A stretch of 64,000 nucleotides of DNA from BMS3BBIN04 sp964552465. GTDB lineage: Bacteria; Electryoneota; Electryoneia; Electryoneales; Electryoneaceae. The DNA is taken from the NCBI GenBank assembly GCA_964552465.1, contig CAZKGR010000015.1:16993-80992 (forward strand), given 5' to 3'. Every line of letters starts with the position of its first letter. Position 1 is the first letter of the stretch. Below the pieces are notes generated by a model, which was not told the DNA's origin, searched no databases, and saw nothing but the letters and a program-made list of their open reading frames with translations. Positions 62,335-64,000 of the stretch are shown here, piece after piece. The translations under genes and the position numbers were made by a program.

Positions 62335-62355
62335 CCACGACATAAATGTCGTGGG
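62335..62355. repeat. dispersed palindrome family F, copy
   Basis: CCACGACATAAATGTCGTGG, a perfect palindrome. Paired changes in both arms distinguish it from the CCAGACA type. Confidence 0.7.
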
Positions 62356-62384
62356 CATACATCGGTAGTAAAAGTGAAATCAAT

Positions 62385-62409
62385 CTCTGCTGGCGAAGCC
62401 CGCAGGGGC
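62385..62409. repeat. dispersed hairpin family H, copy 2
   Basis: TCTCTGCTGGCGAAGCCCGC then AGGGGC; similar to 8785. Confidence 0.55.
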
Positions 62410-62425
62410 ACATGTGATAGATCAT

Positions 62426-62445
62426 CCCAGACATAAATGTCTGGG
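62426..62445. repeat. dispersed palindrome family F, copy
   Basis: CCCAGACATAAATGTCTGGG, perfect and like the copy at 22796. Confidence 0.7.
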
Positions 62446-62488
62446 GCATATAAAGTTTTGATATGGTTTTGTACGATGGGTTTGGTTT

Positions 62489-62514
62489 TGCTCACGGCTC
62501 ATCGCTCATAACTG
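62489..62514 (+). repeat. dispersed direct repeat family G, copy 4
   Basis: TGCTCACGGCTCATCGCTCA then TAACTG. Confidence 0.65.
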
Positions 62515-62540
62515 GTGAATTATGTTGTGTGTTGGGGTTT

Positions 62541-62573
62541 TGCTCACAACTCATCGCTCACAGCTCATAACTG
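62541..62573 (+). repeat. dispersed direct repeat family G, copy 5
   Basis: TGCTCACAACTCATCGCTCA and so on. It ends 18 bases before the gcvT start. Confidence 0.65.
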
Positions 62574-62591
62574 TTTTTGCACGGAGGCCCG

Positions 62592-63680
62592 ATGGAGGGC
62601 ACAAAGACAGCATTGCACGAGAAGCACATAGCCGCCGGTGGCAAGATGGTCGAGTTCGCCGGCTATATCATGCCGATCCAGTACCATTCGATAACCGCCG
62701 AGCACAAGAAAGTGCGCGAATCAGTGGGTGTGTTTGACGTATCCCACATGGGCGAGATCTGGGTTCGTGGAGAGGGTGCACTCGATTTCATCAACAAGAT
62801 AACTGTCAATAATCCAACCAAGCTGCAGGTTAACCAGGCCCAGTATTCGGCGATGTTGTTCGAAGACGGCGGCTTCATTGACGACCTGATCGTTTACCGA
62901 TTCGAGAACAAGTATATGCTGGTCGTGAATGCTTCCAATCACGCGAAGGACCTGGCGTGGATCGAACAACATGCACCAGCAAACGTGACCATCGACGATG
63001 CGTCCCATCGCATGAGCCTGCTTGCCGTGCAGGGTCGGAATGCGCCCGCTGTCATCCAGAAACTGACCGACACCAACCTCGAAGAGATCAAGTTCTACTG
63101 GTTCCGGGAAGGCGAAATCGCAGGACATCCGGCGATTATCTCCGCAACCGGCTATACCGGCGAGGCGGGCTTCGAATTGTACGTTGATAACGAAAGCGCG
63201 CCCGAGATCTGGGACGCTGTCATGGAAGCCGGGCAGGAATTCGACATTGAACCGATTGGCCTCGGCGCACGTGACACCCTCCGTCTCGAAATGAAATTCT
63301 CGCTGTACGGCAACGACATTGACGAGAACCATCACCCGCTGGAAGCCGGACTCGGATGGATTACCAAGGTGAACAAAGGCGAGTTCATCGGACGCGACGC
63401 CGTCCTCGCAGCCAAGGAAAAAGGCCTGACCCGCAAACTGATCGGCTTCGAGGTCGAGGGGAAAGCTATCCCCCGTCACGGCTACGAGTGCTTCCAGGGC
63501 GACACCAAGATCGGCGACGTGACCAGCGGCGTGTGGTCACCGAGTCTCGACACTGGCATCGGCATGGCGTACCTGAACAAGGAGTTTACAGCGGTAGGTA
63601 CGAAGTTCGAGCTCGACATCCGTGGCAAACGCAAACCCGCACGCGTCGTCGAAACACCCTTTTACAAAAGGCCATACTAG
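62592..63680 (+). CDS. gcvT: aminomethyltransferase (glycine cleavage T-protein)
   Basis: 362 residues, full length. VFDVSHMGEIWVRGEGALDF starts the folate fold. The conserved DDLIVYRFENKYMLVVNASN, ATGYTGEAGFELYV and GLGARDTLRLEMKFSLYGND follow; Asp in VNASNHAKD and Arg in RDTLRLE fit the GcvT tetrahydrofolate/substrate site. The C-terminal barrel reads VTSGVWSPSLDTGIGMAYL. It transfers the aminomethyl carbon to tetrahydrofolate. GGAGG is four bases before the ATG at 62592. gcvH and gcvP are not in the window; a terminator follows. Confidence 0.92.
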   Translation: MEGTKTALHEKHIAAGGKMVEFAGYIMPIQYHSITAEHKKVRESVGVFDVSHMGEIWVRGEGALDFINKITVNNPTKLQVNQAQYSAMLFEDGGFIDDLIVYRFENKYMLVVNASNHAKDLAWIEQHAPANVTIDDASHRMSLLAVQGRNAPAVIQKLTDTNLEEIKFYWFREGEIAGHPAIISATGYTGEAGFELYVDNESAPEIWDAVMEAGQEFDIEPIGLGARDTLRLEMKFSLYGNDIDENHHPLEAGLGWITKVNKGEFIGRDAVLAAKEKGLTRKLIGFEVEGKAIPRHGYECFQGDTKIGDVTSGVWSPSLDTGIGMAYLNKEFTAVGTKFELDIRGKRKPARVVETPFYKRPY

Positions 63681-63721
63681 GAAGTATCCGGTCCTGTCTA
63701 TATCGATTGTGTGAAGAGAGC

Positions 63722-63754
63722 AAAGGGTTGCCACACTAAGTGTAGCAACCCTTT
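63722..63754 (+). terminator. rho-independent terminator after gcvT
   Basis: AAAGGGTTGC pairs with GCAACCCTTT, extended by an inner ACACT/AGTGT stem, then a T/A-rich tail. Confidence 0.85.
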
Positions 63755-63805
63755 ATATTTATACGAACACAAATAATCCAATCATCCAGAACAAGGAACA
63801 GCTTC

Positions 63806-64000
63806 ATGCACGGTCCGCCGAATGCCTTCAAAACTCTCCTTCCGGCATCAGTGTACAACGCGCTTCTCGATACATTCCACTCTTTAAGTTCTTTGCGATA
63901 TGCTGGAAATCGCTTTCATTGCCAATTCTGTCACGGCAACTTCTCGGCCATGCTCCCGCAGGGTTACAACGCACCCGCATATAGAGAACATCAGGTAATC
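63806..64000 (+). CDS. possible SAM-dependent methyltransferase with N-terminal zinc knuckle (partial, 5' end)
   Basis: 65 codons then the window edge. After a helical start (AFKTLLPASVYNALLDTFHS) comes RYAGNRFHCQFCHGNFSAML, with a CxxC pair, and PQGYNAPAYREHQVI. In the small class of methyltransferases that begin with a zinc-binding CPxCG-F-FLPYG segment followed by a second CPxCGSxERHR block, the first segment looks like this. AAGGA lies about nine bases before the ATG. The catalytic part lies outside, so the call is tentative. Confidence 0.42.
   Translation, partial: MHGPPNAFKTLLPASVYNALLDTFHSLSSLRYAGNRFHCQFCHGNFSAMLPQGYNAPAYREHQVI

Larger units (their letters stand above)
62238..62591. 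other. intergenic block built of repeats before gcvT
   Basis: No gene and no recognisable glycine riboswitch. It contains in order a degenerate B palindrome, F, H, F, G and G elements. Confidence 0.6.

Noticed and set aside
62238..62591. Glycine riboswitch before gcvT
   Set aside because: No tandem aptamer-like pattern was seen; the gap is made of repeat families B, F, H and G.

Overview
The window (about 54% G+C by eye; no rRNA or tRNA recognised) looks like a chromosome piece from a Gram-negative bacterium of the FCB assemblage, either Bacteroidota or, more likely, one of its deep-branching candidate phyla. The reasons are: a PorU/PorV pair of the type IX secretion system (T9SS); at least seven exported proteins that end in a type-A-like sorting domain (YPNPFN near its start, SGVYFV in the middle, a final Lys or Asn); outer-membrane beta-barrels with TonB/ExbBD and Tol systems; and menaquinone-type respiration genes (menA, a QmoC-like subunit, an octaheme cytochrome c). 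The phylum cannot be fixed from the sequence alone.

Layout. 1-3.6 kb: the 5' part of a class II aldolase, two overlapping glycosyltransferases and a lone qmoC. 3.9-6.9 kb: a 1018-residue T9SS cargo. 7.4-21.7 kb: a TfoX-like protein, then a leftward block with porU, porV, a secreted M6-like protein whose zinc site is lost, a gluzincin/beta-propeller/beta-barrel protein, and two DUF5683-like proteins. Three genes of this block are translationally coupled. 22-25 kb: YbgC-type thioesterase, ribokinase-type kinase and a cysteine-desulfurase-like enzyme. 25-32 kb: three paralogous secreted hydrolase-fold proteins (one without the sorting domain) with a lamin-tail cargo between them. 32.5-40.2 kb: a poly-HAMP chemoreceptor, two TonB proteins, ExbD, ExbD, ExbB and a C-terminal processing protease. 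40.4-42.9 kb: an NmrA-like oxidoreductase, a TetR/LmrA-type regulator with two matching operator sites, and a methyltransferase. 43-48.3 kb: a cargo, glutaryl-CoA dehydrogenase and a secreted subtilisin. 48.7-55 kb: cupin, GNAT-YoaP, murQ, tolB, a TonB/TolA-like protein, tolR, tolQ and menA. 55.3-64 kb: octaheme cytochrome, SUI1/YciH, a HEAT-repeat lipoprotein, an MFS transporter, a split transketolase, gcvT and the start of a methyltransferase-like gene.

How the genes fit together. PorU and PorV would process and anchor the sorting-domain cargo encoded around them. The coupled M6-like / MA-barrel / DUF5683 cassette is the best candidate here for an undescribed envelope system. ExbBD-TonB and TolQR power the outer membrane. 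MenA, QmoC and the octaheme cytochrome point to anaerobic or nitrogen/sulfur-linked electron transport.

Intergenic space is unusual. At least eight families of short palindromic or low-complexity repeats (about 35 copies) fill most gaps. They sit very close to gene ends, and in three cases the repeat itself supplies the stop codon. No transposase gene is visible in the window.
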